A stretch of 64,000 nt of DNA from Streptosporangium sp. NBC_01755 (GCF_035917995.1 NZ_CP109131.1:5828001-5892000); one strand, 5' to 3'. Shown: positions 1 through 9,317, numbered from the stretch's first letter. The notes: a model not told the origin generated them from the letters alone. Numbers and translations are program-made.

Positions 1-549
1 CGGCTCCATGTCGTACGCGAGCCTCGCGGGTGGCGGGTCAGCTAGGCCGGCCGGGTTCGAACATGACTCGCGTGAGATTTTCGATCCGGTGTCCGGGAAA
101 GTTCCATAGCGCTCGTGGTGCAGGTGGGCGAAGAAGTAACACATCTCCTCACACTCGGCATCCAGCACCGCCTTCTTCGGATCCTCGGCCACCGCGGCGT
201 AGAAGTCGCGGCCCAGCGCGACGATGAAGCCGCGTGCATAGAGGAAACCGTCATCGGAACCGTCGGTGACCGCTTGGATATCCGCGCGGTCGATGTCATA
301 GAGCTTGGCCTCGACCACCCGATCAAGGTCCGTCGGTTCGTCCGCCGACAACCCCTCGCTGAGGGAGCCGAGGTTGCTCAGGAACTCCTCCAGAGCGGCT
401 TCGACCACGGCAAACGGCGGCGTGCCGTGAAGGTCCTCGTCGGGGGCAGGCATCCGATGTGTCAGCGCCTGTCGTGCCTGATTGACGTCCACTCCCAGCG
501 GCGCCCAGGCCGCCTCCACCAGGCCCCAGAAAGCTTCCTCGTCCTTCAA
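1..549 (-). CDS. DUF4240-like protein (cut by the window edge)
   Basis: An open frame of 183 codons runs off the left edge without a stop. It reads KDEEAFWGLVEAAW at the start, then GSDDGFLYARGFIVALGRDF and a C-terminal part with CEEMCYFFAHLHHERYG. The SDDGF..RG...LGR core and the Trp-rich start recall DUF4240 proteins, whose function is unknown. I chose the TTG at 549 because AGAGGGG lies 8 nt upstream and the family starts near this point; no ATG or GTG is better placed. The usual length is about 170 residues, so the true end should be just outside. The opposite strand is also open here but reads as an antisense shadow. Confidence 0.65.
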   Translation of the reverse strand, partial: MKDEEAFWGLVEAAWAPLGVDVNQARQALTHRMPAPDEDLHGTPPFAVVEAALEEFLSNLGSLSEGLSADEPTDLDRVVEAKLYDIDRADIQAVTDGSDDGFLYARGFIVALGRDFYAAVAEDPKKAVLDAECEEMCYFFAHLHHERYGTFPDTGSKISRESCSNPAGLADPPPARLAYDMEP

Positions 550-698
550 GCTCGTCGCCCCTCTCGTGACCAACCCTGCGATCCCTAGGGTGCGGTGGTC
601 TCAAGCTGCTCGGCGCATCGAAGACTGCGGGGTTCAGCTAGATGCACTTCCCGGGTGGTTGTGAACGGGGGATGAGGGGTCGTGGAGATTGGCCGTTG

Positions 699-2111
699 TC
701 ATTGGTGGTCCGTCCGGATGCACACCACTTTTGGCTGCGTCATCTCCTCGTAGGCGAAGCGCACGCCTTCACGGCCGAGGCTGCCGTACTTGAAGCCCCC
801 GAAGGGCATACCGTCGAATCGGTAGTCGGAGGAATCGTTGATCATGATGCCGCTGACTTCGAGCCCGTCGGCGGCGCGAAGTGCTGCGCTCAGGTCATTG
901 GTGAAAATGCCTGCGTGCAGGCTGTAATCGGGCATGTTCGCAAGTGAAATGGCTTCTTGGAGTGTGTCGACCGGTTGCAGGAGGACCACGGGGCTGAAGG
1001 CTTCTTGCTGCCACAGGTCGCAGTCCAGGCGCACGCCTTCGAGCACGGTCGGGGCGTAGATCGAGCCGTCTTGTCTGTGGCCGCACAGCACCCTCGCGCC
1101 ATCTCGGAGGGCTGCGTCAACCGCTGCTCTGGCTCGATCGGCTGCGTGTCTTGTGATCATCGGTCCGACGTCAGTGAGTGGTGAGGTCGGATCACCCACC
1201 GTGAGGGCTTCGGTGGCCGCTACGAACCTCTCCTTGAACGGCTCGTAGATGGACGACTGGATCAGAATGCGTTGGGTGCCGACGCAGTTCTGTCCTGACG
1301 CCCAGAACGACCCCGAGACACACGACTCGACGGCCACGTCGAGGTCGCAGTCGTCCAGGACGATGACGGGTGCGTTCCCGCCGAGATCCATCGCGAGTCG
1401 TTTCAGCCCGGCGGTCCGGGCGATCTTCTCGCCGGTGGCGAAGCCGCCGGTGAAGGAGACCATCCGGACGTCGCGCGATGAGACGAGCGCCTCGCCCAAC
1501 GCCGGGCCACCGGTCGCGAGGGTGACGACGCTGGATGGCAGTCCGGCTTGGTACAGGTACTCTACGAGTTTGGTGGCGGAAAGGGGAGTAAGGTCCGATG
1601 GCTTGAGAAGCACCGCGTTGCCGCCGGCGATCGCGGGCCCGAGCTTGTGCGCGGCGAGGTTGAGCGGGTCATTGTACGGGGTGATCGCGGCGATGATCCC
1701 CAGCGGTTCACGGGTGAACCACCCCTGTCGGCCCCGGCCGCCTGGGTAGGCGTGGAAAGGCACCAGCTCGCCGACGTTGCGGCGGGCCTCCTCGGCCGAC
1801 AGCTCCAGCGTGGTGACGCAACGCTGAGCCTCCTTGCGTGCTTGTCTGATCGTCTTTCCGGCTTCTGCGACGATGAGCCGGGCAAAGTCCTCCTCGTCCC
1901 GGGCGATCAACGATGCGCAGTTCTGTAGGATGCCGGCTCTTTCCTGCCGGGACAGGCTGCGACAGATCCGTGCGCCATTCCGTGCGGAGGAGATCAGTTC
2001 GGGCGCTCCATCGGGATGGATACAGGGGACGGATCCGACTTCGCTGCCATCGAATGGATTCGTGACCAGGATCGATTCCGAGGAAGCCGGATCGGATGGG
2101 CGCATTCCCAT
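699..2111 (-). CDS. NAD(P)-dependent aldehyde dehydrogenase
   Basis: Cytosolic enzyme of 470 residues, the normal length for the aldehyde dehydrogenase superfamily, oxidising an aldehyde to an acid with NAD(P). Visible motifs are TPYNDP (substrate Asn147), LLKPSD (cofactor-binding Lys170), SFTGG and the catalytic Cys276 in ASGQNCVG. The position that is normally the general-base Glu (ELGG) is Asp242 in MDLGGNAP, an unusual change. The ATG at 2111 is preceded by AAGGAG at 8 nt; a longer frame extends upstream but has no such site. It is the last gene of an operon with PhzF and aminotransferase genes, 92 nt after PhzF, so the substrate is probably the product of those two enzymes. Substrate unknown. 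Confidence 0.9.
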   Translation of the reverse strand: MGMRPSDPASSESILVTNPFDGSEVGSVPCIHPDGAPELISSARNGARICRSLSRQERAGILQNCASLIARDEEDFARLIVAEAGKTIRQARKEAQRCVTTLELSAEEARRNVGELVPFHAYPGGRGRQGWFTREPLGIIAAITPYNDPLNLAAHKLGPAIAGGNAVLLKPSDLTPLSATKLVEYLYQAGLPSSVVTLATGGPALGEALVSSRDVRMVSFTGGFATGEKIARTAGLKRLAMDLGGNAPVIVLDDCDLDVAVESCVSGSFWASGQNCVGTQRILIQSSIYEPFKERFVAATEALTVGDPTSPLTDVGPMITRHAADRARAAVDAALRDGARVLCGHRQDGSIYAPTVLEGVRLDCDLWQQEAFSPVVLLQPVDTLQEAISLANMPDYSLHAGIFTNDLSAALRAADGLEVSGIMINDSSDYRFDGMPFGGFKYGSLGREGVRFAYEEMTQPKVVCIRTDHQ

Positions 2112-2203
2112 GGCGGAAACTCCTTGGCAGATCAGTTGCTTCGCGCGCGGAGTTCCGTGCGTGTTGAGAGTTGAGAATTCGGATTCGCCAAGACATTCGC
2201 GGG

Positions 2204-3085
2204 TTATGCCCGCAGGGAGCCGTCCACGCAGGTGACACATTCTCCGCCGACGCGGATGCCTCCGTGCGCATCAACGCTCACTCGGACGAGCCCGTCACGA
2301 CCGACGCGGCGGCCCTGGTGTGCGACGTATTCCACTCCCTGCGGTGGGAGTAGCCCCCGTTCCCATCGGAAGGCCGCGACGCTGCCGTTTCCACTGCCAC
2401 AGACAGGGTCTTCGGGTACCCCGCACGATGGTGCGAAGGTCCGTACCTCAATGGCCGCGTCCTCGTGGTCGCGGGCACCGAAGACTGTCACGCCGGTGAT
2501 GCCGAGACGGCGTTCGAAGGCTGCCAGCCTGGTGAGGTCCGGCCGCAGGTCGAGTACCGCTGCGGCGTCGCTCAGGTCCGCGATCACCCACCTGGGGCCG
2601 ACGTTGACGATCGCGGGCTCGCACCTGGTGCTCGTCTTGCCGCCGAGGATGAGTTCCAGCTCAGCGGAGTCCGGCGCGGGCAGCGGCTCGATCGTGGCCG
2701 GTGGCAGCGCAAAAGCAAGGTAGCGGTTCCCGTCCTGCTCGGTGACCGACAGCTCAACTCGGCCGATGAGGCATTCCTGGGTCAACCTGCCCTCTCGTCG
2801 AGGAGTGATGAGCCCGGTTTCCAGGACGGCGTGCGCGCTGCCGAGAGTGGGATGTCCGGCAAAGGGAAGCTCGCTGCGCGGTGTGAAAATTCGCAGCCGA
2901 TAGTCTGCTTCCGCCGTTGTTGGTTGGAGCACGAATGCCGTCTCGGACAGGTTGGTCCAGTTCGCAATGTCCTGCATTGCTTCCGTGGTCAAGTCGTCGG
3001 CATTCAACACCACCGCCACGGGATTGCCAAGGAACGGTTCGTGAGTGAAGACATCGACCACTTTGTAGCCGTAGGCCGTTGTCAT
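2204..3085 (-). CDS. PhzF-family isomerase/epimerase
   Basis: A 293-residue protein of the PhzF (diaminopimelate epimerase-like) fold, of typical length. The N-terminal half has [16 protein letters not shown] and LSETAFV with Glu48, the catalytic acid/base in PhzF. Later come [12 protein letters not shown] and [11 protein letters not shown], the second-lobe signature. PhzF itself isomerises dihydro-hydroxyanthranilate in phenazine synthesis, but most relatives have unknown substrates, and no other phenazine genes are here. Its ATG overlaps the stop of the upstream aminotransferase by 4 nt, so the two are translationally coupled. Probably it acts on an amino acid or enamine made or consumed by that aminotransferase. 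Confidence 0.9.
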   Translation of the reverse strand: MTTAYGYKVVDVFTHEPFLGNPVAVVLNADDLTTEAMQDIANWTNLSETAFVLQPTTAEADYRLRIFTPRSELPFAGHPTLGSAHAVLETGLITPRREGRLTQECLIGRVELSVTEQDGNRYLAFALPPATIEPLPAPDSAELELILGGKTSTRCEPAIVNVGPRWVIADLSDAAAVLDLRPDLTRLAAFERRLGITGVTVFGARDHEDAAIEVRTFAPSCGVPEDPVCGSGNGSVAAFRWERGLLPPQGVEYVAHQGRRVGRDGLVRVSVDAHGGIRVGGECVTCVDGSLRA

Positions 3086-4236
3086 TTCTGTTTCGATTCG
3101 GCAGTGACAACGTTCAAAACCGTGGTGAGAGCCGTCAACGCAGCGGTCAGCTTCTGCGGCGGCAGGTAGCCGAAGCCCAGCCGGAATACGCGGCTGCTCT
3201 CGCCGAACCAGGTGCCCGATGCCAGTTGCAGGTCATGTTCGGGCAACAACTCCCAGAAGCGAGAGACCGCCGCCTCGTTGAACGCGTCCGCTCGAAGGCG
3301 CACGCAGCACAGTGCACCGGTGTCCGGGCGCACCCACTCGATGCGGTGGCGTTCGCCGGCGCACCACGTCGCCAGCTCTTCCAGGGCGTCGGCCAGTAGT
3401 GGGCGCCGCCGCGCCAGGACCCTGTCCCGGTTGCGCAGGAGCGCGGACGCAAGTGCCTCGTCGAGCACCGCACCCGAGATCACGGTGTTCATCTTGGCCG
3501 TGATCAGGCGCGAACGCAGCCCGGGATCGGCCACGGTGAGCCAGCCGGTCCGCAGCCCTGGTGCACCAAGCGCCTTGGAGACCGACGCCCCGGTGATGAT
3601 GCGAGGATCAACCGCCGCGAAGCTGTCCATGGCCACCTGGTCGCCGTAGGTCGCCTCCCGGTAGGTCTCGTCGATGAACAGCACCGCTTCGGGTGAGCGT
3701 GTCTCCATCAGCTCGAGGAGGTCTTCGACCTCGGTCCGCGAGGTCTGCACTCCGCTCGGATTCTGCGGAGAGGCGATGCTCACCATGGCGGTCTTGGGCG
3801 ACAGGGCCGCTGCGATCTGGTCCAGGTCAAGCCGGTATCCGCGCTCGAACGACAGTTTGACCTCGCGCACGCTGACTCCGGCGCCGATGAGGGAGTCCCG
3901 GCTGGGCGGGAAGCACGGTGTCGTGAGGACGGCCTCGTCGCCCGGCCGGCAGGCCTCGAACGCCAGCAGGAAGAGCCCGTGCCCGGTGCCTTGTGTCGTG
4001 AGGACCTGCTCGGCGGGGATTTGGCACGCCTTGGCGATGGCCTCGCGAAGTTCGAGGGAGCCTGCGGAGGTGCCGTACCCGAGCTTCAAGCCTCGGATAG
4101 CCTCCATGTCGGCCAGGTCAAGGAGTTCGCCGACCGTCAGGTCCTGCGATGTGCTCTCGGCCAGATTGAGCGGCCGATTGACGTCGAGCAGCGAGATGAT
4201 CTGGCTGTGCGGGAATCTCCCGGTCGTGACGCTCAT
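3082..4236 (-). CDS. PLP-dependent aminotransferase, class I/II
   Basis: Fold-type I aminotransferase of 384 residues. PLP residues are visible: Asn159 in SPQNPSG, Asp189 and Tyr192 in FIDETYREA, and the Schiff-base Lys221 in GASVSKALGAPGLRTGW. It transfers an amino group between an amino acid and a 2-oxo acid; the substrate cannot be read. The start at 4236 has GGAGG 9 nt upstream; an in-frame extension to 4317 has no ribosome site and basic low-complexity sequence. First gene of the operon with PhzF (4-nt overlap) and the aldehyde dehydrogenase. This trio could build or break down an unusual amino acid. Confidence 0.9.
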   Translation of the reverse strand: MSVTTGRFPHSQIISLLDVNRPLNLAESTSQDLTVGELLDLADMEAIRGLKLGYGTSAGSLELREAIAKACQIPAEQVLTTQGTGHGLFLLAFEACRPGDEAVLTTPCFPPSRDSLIGAGVSVREVKLSFERGYRLDLDQIAAALSPKTAMVSIASPQNPSGVQTSRTEVEDLLELMETRSPEAVLFIDETYREATYGDQVAMDSFAAVDPRIITGASVSKALGAPGLRTGWLTVADPGLRSRLITAKMNTVISGAVLDEALASALLRNRDRVLARRRPLLADALEELATWCAGERHRIEWVRPDTGALCCVRLRADAFNEAAVSRFWELLPEHDLQLASGTWFGESSRVFRLGFGYLPPQKLTAALTALTTVLNVVTAESKQK

Positions 4237-4745
4237 GGACGTGGCCTCCAGCACGCGCAGACCGGGGCGCCTGCCGCCGCGGCGATTCGATTTCGCGACC
4301 GCATGACCGCCATCCATGGGTCCACGCTTACCTCTGTGCGGCTACGCAACAAGGCCCTCACCACAACATTCCTCACCAAGTACGTCGTTACCTGGCCAGC
4401 GTCGTGCGGCAGCGATGGCAACCGCAAGAGTCAGGGCGGAGAAAGACAGCCTATTGCGTGCGGTTAGAGCAGTAGGAATGTGCTAGATAGTCAGCACACG
4501 CAATTTTGTGCTCAATCCTGTGTTGGCTCCAGCGTCTCCATCGTGACGTGACTGTGCACCGCAGCCTTCCCCGGAAGGCCGGTAGGCCGGTTCTTGCGCT
4601 ACAAACCTGGCCCAGGGGTCGGCAGGTATTACGGACAACGATCAGAGTTGAAGGCCTCGGCTTGGAGCTGTCGGTGATGTGCTCCCGCGACCCGGCCAAT
4701 ACTCCGGTGACACTTCGCGATCTTCCTGGCTGAGGTCACATGAAG
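4237..4745. other. Intergenic region upstream of the aminotransferase operon
   Basis: No convincing gene in about 510 bp. It should hold the promoter of the leftward aminotransferase operon and the outer end of the transposase relic. A short dyad, TGTGCT and AGCACA around an 8-nt spacer, lies at 4479-4498 and could be an operator, but it may be chance. Open frames here lack ribosome sites and family resemblance. Confidence 0.4.
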
Positions 4746-4805
4746 ACGGCCATCACGTGATCATTCAGAGTTTGTGAAGACACCTGAAGATCGCGTGATG
4801 GCCGT
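4746..4805. repeat. 17-bp inverted repeat at the transposase 5' end
   Basis: ACGGCCATCACGTGATC at 4746-4762 pairs with its complement at 4789-4805, with 16 of 17 positions matching. The second arm covers the likely ATG (4798) of the transposase relic. Such a hairpin could be the inner part of an IS end or a structure that masks the start codon, as in several insertion sequences. Confidence 0.5.
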
Positions 4806-5073
4806 GGCCGACAGCGTAGATCCTGACCGATGGCTGTTCACCTTCAACGACCTGATGAACCGGATCGCACACCGCTTCGGCCGTATCGAGCCACGCCGTA
4901 CCGTAACCGCCTACGTCCGCGGTTTGCCGGCCGACATCGACCGCAAGAACTGCTGGAACCTGGCCGAACACGCCGGACTGCGCGGCCCGCAAGCCCTGCA
5001 GCGCCTGCTGCGCACCACTCGCCGGGACGCCGAGGCCGTCCGCGACGACGTACGCGCTTACGCCATCGGTGGC
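4774..5073 (+). pseudogene. IS701-type transposase, N-terminal relic
   Basis: About 90 residues resemble the start of IS701-family transposases: a Trp, then RFGRIEPRRTVTAYVRGLPA, DRKNCWNLAEHAGLRGP and AVRDDVRAY. The recognisable part stops near 5070. The frame stays open to 5196 but no longer looks like a transposase, and no DDE catalytic core is present. The full protein is roughly 400 residues, so this is a dead fragment. The sequence just downstream is a piece of a different gene (HNH endonuclease), showing that a deletion or recombination joined them. Confidence 0.75.
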
Positions 5074-5113
5074 TGTCGTACGGGGGGAACCTCAGGCAGG
5101 CTGTCACGGTGCC

Positions 5114-5164
5114 CTGATCGTCGCGAGGTTGCTCAGCGCCTACTTCCCCCGGCGTTGACCACAA
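5114..5164 (+). pseudogene. HNH endonuclease gene fragment
   Basis: About 50 bp (from TGATCGTCGCGAGGTTGCTC) match the interior of the intact HNH gene near 23630-23680 at most positions, with one inserted C that breaks the frame. It is the shortest of three copies of this gene in the window (also 9318-9676 and the intact one at 22941-24110). Confidence 0.55.
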
Positions 5165-5258
5165 ATCGAGTCGGGTCAGCCGTCGATGTCCGGTGAAGTG
5201 CAACATGCCAGGGTGCCGCAAGCGGTCAGGGTGGGGTAGGCGGGCCTGTGATGCGATA

Positions 5259-5702
5259 TCAGTCTTCTGGAAGCGGTCGTACGCTGAAAGGAACGCTGGA
5301 TAGCTCTTCGTCGTTCACGGTGAAGATCCATTTGTAGTGATGGCCTGGATTCAAGGGCGGGGGCGGCACGCTCACCGTAAAGCTGGTTTGCAAGCCCGTC
5401 TTCTGTAGGACTTCATCGACTTCCGTCTGTGCTGCCTTGTCCAGGCCGACACTCCCACCGAACTGAATTGGCCTGCCCCCTTCCGGGGACGGTGTCGTAA
5501 CTGGTTTACCGTCCTCGTCGACCAGGTAAAGGCTGAATTCGTGCGGCGAACTTGCTTCATTCCAGGACAGTCGAAGGAAGACGGCAATCGTCATGGCTGG
5601 AATAACGGGACCGGTTACCGACCATCCTGCGCCAAGCATATGGATTTTTCCGGTGACCGGGTCGGGTTGAGCGGAATCGCATAGTAGAAGGAACGCCTGC
5701 AC
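5259..5702 (-). CDS. DUF6941-like protein
   Basis: A 147-residue soluble protein that begins QAFLLLCDSAQPDP and continues TGKIHMLGAGWSVTGP, then a beta-rich domain with LYLVDEDGKPV and HHYKWIFTVNDEEL. This pattern matches the family I know as DUF6941, a beta-sandwich family of unknown function. The GTG start has AAGGAG 7 nt upstream and overlaps the stop of the antitoxin gene, so it is translated with the toxin-antitoxin pair. Whether it takes part in that system is unknown. Confidence 0.7.
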   Translation of the reverse strand: MQAFLLLCDSAQPDPVTGKIHMLGAGWSVTGPVIPAMTIAVFLRLSWNEASSPHEFSLYLVDEDGKPVTTPSPEGGRPIQFGGSVGLDKAAQTEVDEVLQKTGLQTSFTVSVPPPPLNPGHHYKWIFTVNDEELSSVPFSVRPLPED

Positions 5703-6124
5703 TATGCGCTCCTTCGCGTAAGATTGACGGCCATGATGCCTGTTGTGCCACTTTGCGCTGCTGCCGTCGATGTTTCTCCTCCGGCATCCTTCATGCGAAC
5801 TATGAGTGAGGAAGGCGCCTGAGTCGCGGGCTCCTTGGCAGTGGTCACGCAGACCGTGTGGCGAACTTCGGCTCCGACGGCCAGGGCGTACCGGCGAATC
5901 GTGGAAAGATGTGGATCTCCCCCGATGCGCTCGAAGTCGGAAACGGACGGCTGGCTGCGCCCCATACGGCTCGCCACATCCGACTGAGAGAGGCCGAGCT
6001 GCTTGCGCGTCGTAACAAGGGCTTCGATCAGCTGCATGTCACGCTCAATGGCAGCGCTCTCCCGGCGCACGGCAGGGTCATCTAGATTGATGCCCAGCAG
6101 ATCGGCGATGTGCTGATCCATCAT
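5702..6124 (-). CDS. XRE-type antitoxin (HigA-like)
   Basis: A 140-residue protein with a helix-turn-helix at about residues 40-90 (LVTTRKQLGLSQSDVASRMG, SQPSVSDFERIGGDPHLSTI). It follows a HigB/Gp49-like toxin gene by 23 nt, the usual toxin-first order of HigBA modules. It should neutralise the toxin and repress the operon from a site upstream. The C-terminal 45 residues are low-complexity and may be the toxin-binding tail. The stop overlaps the start of the DUF6941 gene. Confidence 0.85.
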   Translation of the reverse strand: MMDQHIADLLGINLDDPAVRRESAAIERDMQLIEALVTTRKQLGLSQSDVASRMGRSQPSVSDFERIGGDPHLSTIRRYALAVGAEVRHTVCVTTAKEPATQAPSSLIVRMKDAGGETSTAAAQSGTTGIMAVNLTRRSA

Positions 6125-6147
6125 GACCTCCTCATATCGGGTTCACC

Positions 6148-6708
6148 TTATATCCTGCCCCGCCACTCGGCTAGCCGATCCCGAGCGACTTCCATGGCTC
6201 GGTCTTGAGCTCCAGAGCTTCCCTTCATGTGGAACTTGAGGCCGAGAAGGACATGTTCTCCCCGGGGGTTGACGGCGTAGTACAGGCGGTACTCGTTCGT
6301 CTCGTAGCTGAGCCGAGCCTCGTGTAGCCCTCTGCCCAGGTGCTTGGTGTCGCGTCGAAGCGTCGCGCCATCCGCGATGCGTTGCATGAGGCTCCCCAGC
6401 TCCAGCCTCGGCGGCTTGCCCTGCAAGACCTCGCGGATCTCCTTGCTGACCACATCAGATCCAGAAGCTGTGGTATAGAACCGAGGAAGAGATCCGGATC
6501 TGGTGTCGGATCTGCGACACCGAGGGCAGATCCCGGATCTGATCGCCACCCTTCGGTCGATCCACTCCATGTACCAGGAGTTCCAGCACCAGACGCACGC
6601 CGGCATGAAGCGCCTGAATAGCGGAACTTCCCGGTCTGGGTGAGGGACCGTTTCTACGCCTGCTCCAGTCCAACCGGAGAGCCCACATGGCTGACAGCCG
6701 CCGCTCAC
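6148..6708 (-). CDS. RelE/HigB-like toxin with an N-terminal Cys-rich extension
   Basis: The C-terminal 110 residues (from RFYTTASGSDVVSKEIREVL to the end) fit the phage Gp49/HigB family of ribosome-dependent mRNA interferases: LMQRIADGATLRRDTKHLG, then EARLSYETNEYRLYYAV. The frame is longer than the family. The first 65 residues hold three CxxC pairs (CQPC at 5-8, CVWC at 38-41, CPRC at 61-64), which could bind zinc. The GTG at 6708 has GAGGAAGG just upstream and is next to the stop of the preceding gene, which supports the long form. No ATG lies close to the toxin domain. If the extension is not translated, the toxin begins near 6490 from a weak start. Confidence 0.7.
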   Translation of the reverse strand: MSGGCQPCGLSGWTGAGVETVPHPDREVPLFRRFMPACVWCWNSWYMEWIDRRVAIRSGICPRCRRSDTRSGSLPRFYTTASGSDVVSKEIREVLQGKPPRLELGSLMQRIADGATLRRDTKHLGRGLHEARLSYETNEYRLYYAVNPRGEHVLLGLKFHMKGSSGAQDRAMEVARDRLAEWRGRI

Positions 6709-7950
6709 TCAGCCTTCCTCATCGTCCCCGCGCCGACGGAGCGCTCGCTCGGCAATCCCGCTGGAAAGCTTGTCCGTCACCGATCTGGCCCGGTCGAGGG
6801 TCTCGTTACCGACGCGCCTGGCGGCATCGACGCCCGCTGTTCCTGTTTCGAGCACCTTGTCCCTCACCTCCGCAGCCGCGTCCACCCATCGTCTCGCCTC
6901 CAATGACTGCCGACCGCGCTCGATCCCGAGCCGCCCTTGAAAGTCAACGACGGCGGTCGCGACATGGTTGCTCGAATGCACCACAGTCCGGGACGCGGTC
7001 GGGTGCAGCAGCACTTTGGTGTTGGCCGTGCCGGCGGCCGCATTCATGCGGGCCATCAGATGCTCGGTGCTCCGTGAGATGCGTTCCAGCCGGTTCTGTC
7101 GGGCAGCCCTCAGTCCGAGGCGATGCCGGTCAAGCTCCTCCGGAGACGCGTCCAGCACGCGGTCGAGTTCCAGCACCGCGATCGCATCCTGCAGCTGGAT
7201 ACAACGAGCCAGAACGGCGAGCCACTCCTGAACCTTGGACTCGGCTTCCTTGGACGTCTTGGCGAGATCACCGATCTTGGCCTTGTGCTCCACCTTCTCC
7301 GCGAGTGCGTCGAGTTGACGCAACGCGTACGCCTGGGTCCGCGCGATGGTCATCGACGTGGCCTGAACCTTCGACCATGTGACCTCGGAGACCCGGCCCA
7401 CATGCTCTCGGACGGTCGTGGCCTCCTCGATGACGAAGTCCACTCCGACCATGTCCGCCAACACAGCGTCCTTCTGGGCGCGGAGCACGTCGTCGACTTT
7501 CTCATCGATCGTGGCGAGATAGTTGGTGATCTCGTCCATGGCCTGTTGCATCGCAAGTTGCGCCATGATCCCCGCGGCACCAGCCAGAAGGGCCGGGTTG
7601 GTCGGAAGCGATCCAGGCCTCTTCGCGAATTCGACGAATCCCTTGATCTGACCATTGTTCCCCTTCAGCACACCTGAGCTGAGACCCGTCTTCGAGCTCG
7701 TCCTCAGCCCGTACTTGTCGACAAGCTGTGCTGACTCCCTGGTCAGCTTTACCCAGCGCCCCGAGTTGGCGGCAATCTCGGAACCTGCCCGTGCGGCTCC
7801 AGCCGCGGCACTGAGGGTAGGCGTGAGCCGTTGCAGCCCCAGGTCCTTCGACGGCAGTCCCTCGGAGACGAGGAAGCGTTCGACAGCCGTCGGACTCCCG
7901 ATGACAGCCAGGCCATCGCCGTCACTGATCAGCTGAATCTCGCTGTCCAT
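6709..7950 (-). CDS. Uncharacterised coiled-coil-rich protein
   Basis: A 413-residue protein that I do not recognise. It has a short N-terminal domain (MDSEIQLISDGDGLAVIG), a weakly hydrophobic stretch LLAGAAGIMAQLAMQQAM at about residue 140, and long charged helices rich in Ala, Glu and Lys (LAEKVEHKAKIGDLAKTSKE). The C-terminal third is again helical and basic. The ATG at 7950 has CAGGAG 6 nt upstream; an in-frame extension to 8223 lacks a site. It lies directly upstream of the Cys-rich toxin and is coupled to it, so it may be part of the same operon. Stress or defence roles are possible but not shown. Confidence 0.65.
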   Translation of the reverse strand: MDSEIQLISDGDGLAVIGSPTAVERFLVSEGLPSKDLGLQRLTPTLSAAAGAARAGSEIAANSGRWVKLTRESAQLVDKYGLRTSSKTGLSSGVLKGNNGQIKGFVEFAKRPGSLPTNPALLAGAAGIMAQLAMQQAMDEITNYLATIDEKVDDVLRAQKDAVLADMVGVDFVIEEATTVREHVGRVSEVTWSKVQATSMTIARTQAYALRQLDALAEKVEHKAKIGDLAKTSKEAESKVQEWLAVLARCIQLQDAIAVLELDRVLDASPEELDRHRLGLRAARQNRLERISRSTEHLMARMNAAAGTANTKVLLHPTASRTVVHSSNHVATAVVDFQGRLGIERGRQSLEARRWVDAAAEVRDKVLETGTAGVDAARRVGNETLDRARSVTDKLSSGIAERALRRRGDDEEG

Positions 7951-8228
7951 CGTTGGCTCCTGAAGCGTGGGCAGGGAGAGCCCTGCGATGGATGGGGACT
8001 CTTCGTAGTGAAGGTGGCGGTTCGCGGGTAGGCACGTCGGAGTCTTCCAGGATGGAAGTTCCCACGCTCGCCATTCGGAAGACCTCGACGTGCCTGACGC
8101 TACCCCTGGATCGTGAAGAGCCACATTCGAGGGAGAAGGGCTGGCTCTTTTTGACTCAGTCGCCGTTAGCCGTACGAGTCGCAAGCGCCGGTTGAAGGAA
8201 GCCGCACGGAACAGCGGGGACATTACCG

Positions 8229-8345
8229 GGGGGAGGCGGTGGCGTTGGTGACCAGCTCGGAGACCACGATCTCCAGCTCGTCGAGCACGTCGGTGGCCAA
8301 GGGCAGTTTGGCCGGCTGGTCGCGGAACAGCTCCCGAGCTCCACC
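8229..8345 (-). pseudogene. RsbW-like ATPase gene fragment (third copy)
   Basis: The minus strand encodes ARELFRDQPAKLPLATDVLD and then EIVVSELVTNAT, nearly identical to the start of the ATPase domains at 14860-15348 and 24661-25161. It then breaks off after the conserved Asn box and both ends lack the rest of the gene. It is a remnant of a third cassette of this kind. Confidence 0.75.
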
Positions 8346-8495
8346 CGGCTGATCGACCTGGTCAACACCATGGACGCCAAACTCGTCGCCACAGCGTTCG
8401 GAATGCACCCCGAAGCCGTCATGATCCATCTTGCCGATCATGTCGATCCCAACCGCCTGCCCGCACCAAGCTCAGTCGACCGACCTGGGTGAGGC
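8346..8495 (+). pseudogene. C-terminal fragment of an unidentified gene
   Basis: The plus strand reads IDLVNTMDAKLVATAFGM and HPEAVMIHLADHVDPNRL, ending at a TGA near 8493, with codon use like a real gene. It is joined directly to the ATPase fragment and has no start. The sequence feels like the C-terminus of a recombinase or integrase-associated protein, but I cannot confirm this. Confidence 0.3.
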
Positions 8496-8606
8496 TTGTC
8501 CTTGCCGCGGTGCGCCCAGGTGGTCAAGATGTATGCTCCCCGGACGCGGGTCCGGACACGCAGTGCGGGGTGTCCTGCGAGATACCCCCTCCTCCGAGAG
8601 GCGGCC

Positions 8607-9224
8607 ATGCAGTCACCGACCTACCTGCACGACCTTCTGGTCTCGACCATCTTCACCGAGGGACTCGATGCCGAGATGGACCTGTGGGCGCTGGGATTCA
8701 GCGCCATGTGGATCAAGGGCGCGGACCTCAACGCCCTCGCCCGGCCCTTCCACCTGGACCTCGCCACTCGGACCCCGTGCTACCTGAGCGAGATCCTCGA
8801 CCACGCCATCGACGACGAATCCCGCTGGGTGGCCGAGGTCAACGGCTGGATCGGCATCGTGCCGGCGCATGGCCACGGCGAGTTCCTGCGCTCCGTCACC
8901 GAAGGTGGCCGTCAGGCTCTCGGCCTCCTCATGGACATCAACTACAACGCCTACTTCGACTACGCCCGCGACGGGCGCACGGTCGTCTCCTTCGACCCGC
9001 TCTCGCCCGAGAACTGGAAGCGGTCCGGCGACGACCCGCACGCGCTCGATCACCTGATGGACGGACTGCGCTTCCAGATCAGCGATGATGACGTCCTCGA
9101 CAATCCCGTGGAGGATCCAGAGAGCATCAGCTCGGCCTTGGCGCTGATCGGACGCATCACGGAAACCGACATCGCCGCCGACTGGTTCCTGGCACAGCAC
9201 TCACGCATCAGACCCACCTCCTGA
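8607..9224 (+). CDS. DUF6461-like protein
   Basis: A 205-residue protein with MWIKGADLNALARPFHLDL near the start, then VAEVNGWIGIVPAHGHGEFL and FDYARDGRTVVSFDPLSPE. This order (a Trp-x-x-G-hydrophobic start, the NGW core, the acidic-aromatic tail) is what I know from DUF6461, an actinomycete family of unknown function. The ATG at 8607 has GAGAGG at 5 nt. It stands alone between gene fragments, in a region that has been rearranged. Confidence 0.7.
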   Translation: MQSPTYLHDLLVSTIFTEGLDAEMDLWALGFSAMWIKGADLNALARPFHLDLATRTPCYLSEILDHAIDDESRWVAEVNGWIGIVPAHGHGEFLRSVTEGGRQALGLLMDINYNAYFDYARDGRTVVSFDPLSPENWKRSGDDPHALDHLMDGLRFQISDDDVLDNPVEDPESISSALALIGRITETDIAADWFLAQHSRIRPTS

Positions 9225-9317
9225 CGGCTCGCGCCCAGGGCAGGAGTGCACCGTTGGCCGGCCGTCCTGGAGGACCTCTGCCGTGACCTGCTGGAGGCGG
9301 GAGGACAACTGACCGCA

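Noticed and set aside
2204..3085. Phenazine biosynthesis locus
   Set aside because: Only a PhzF-family gene is present; this family is widespread and none of the other phenazine genes are in the window.
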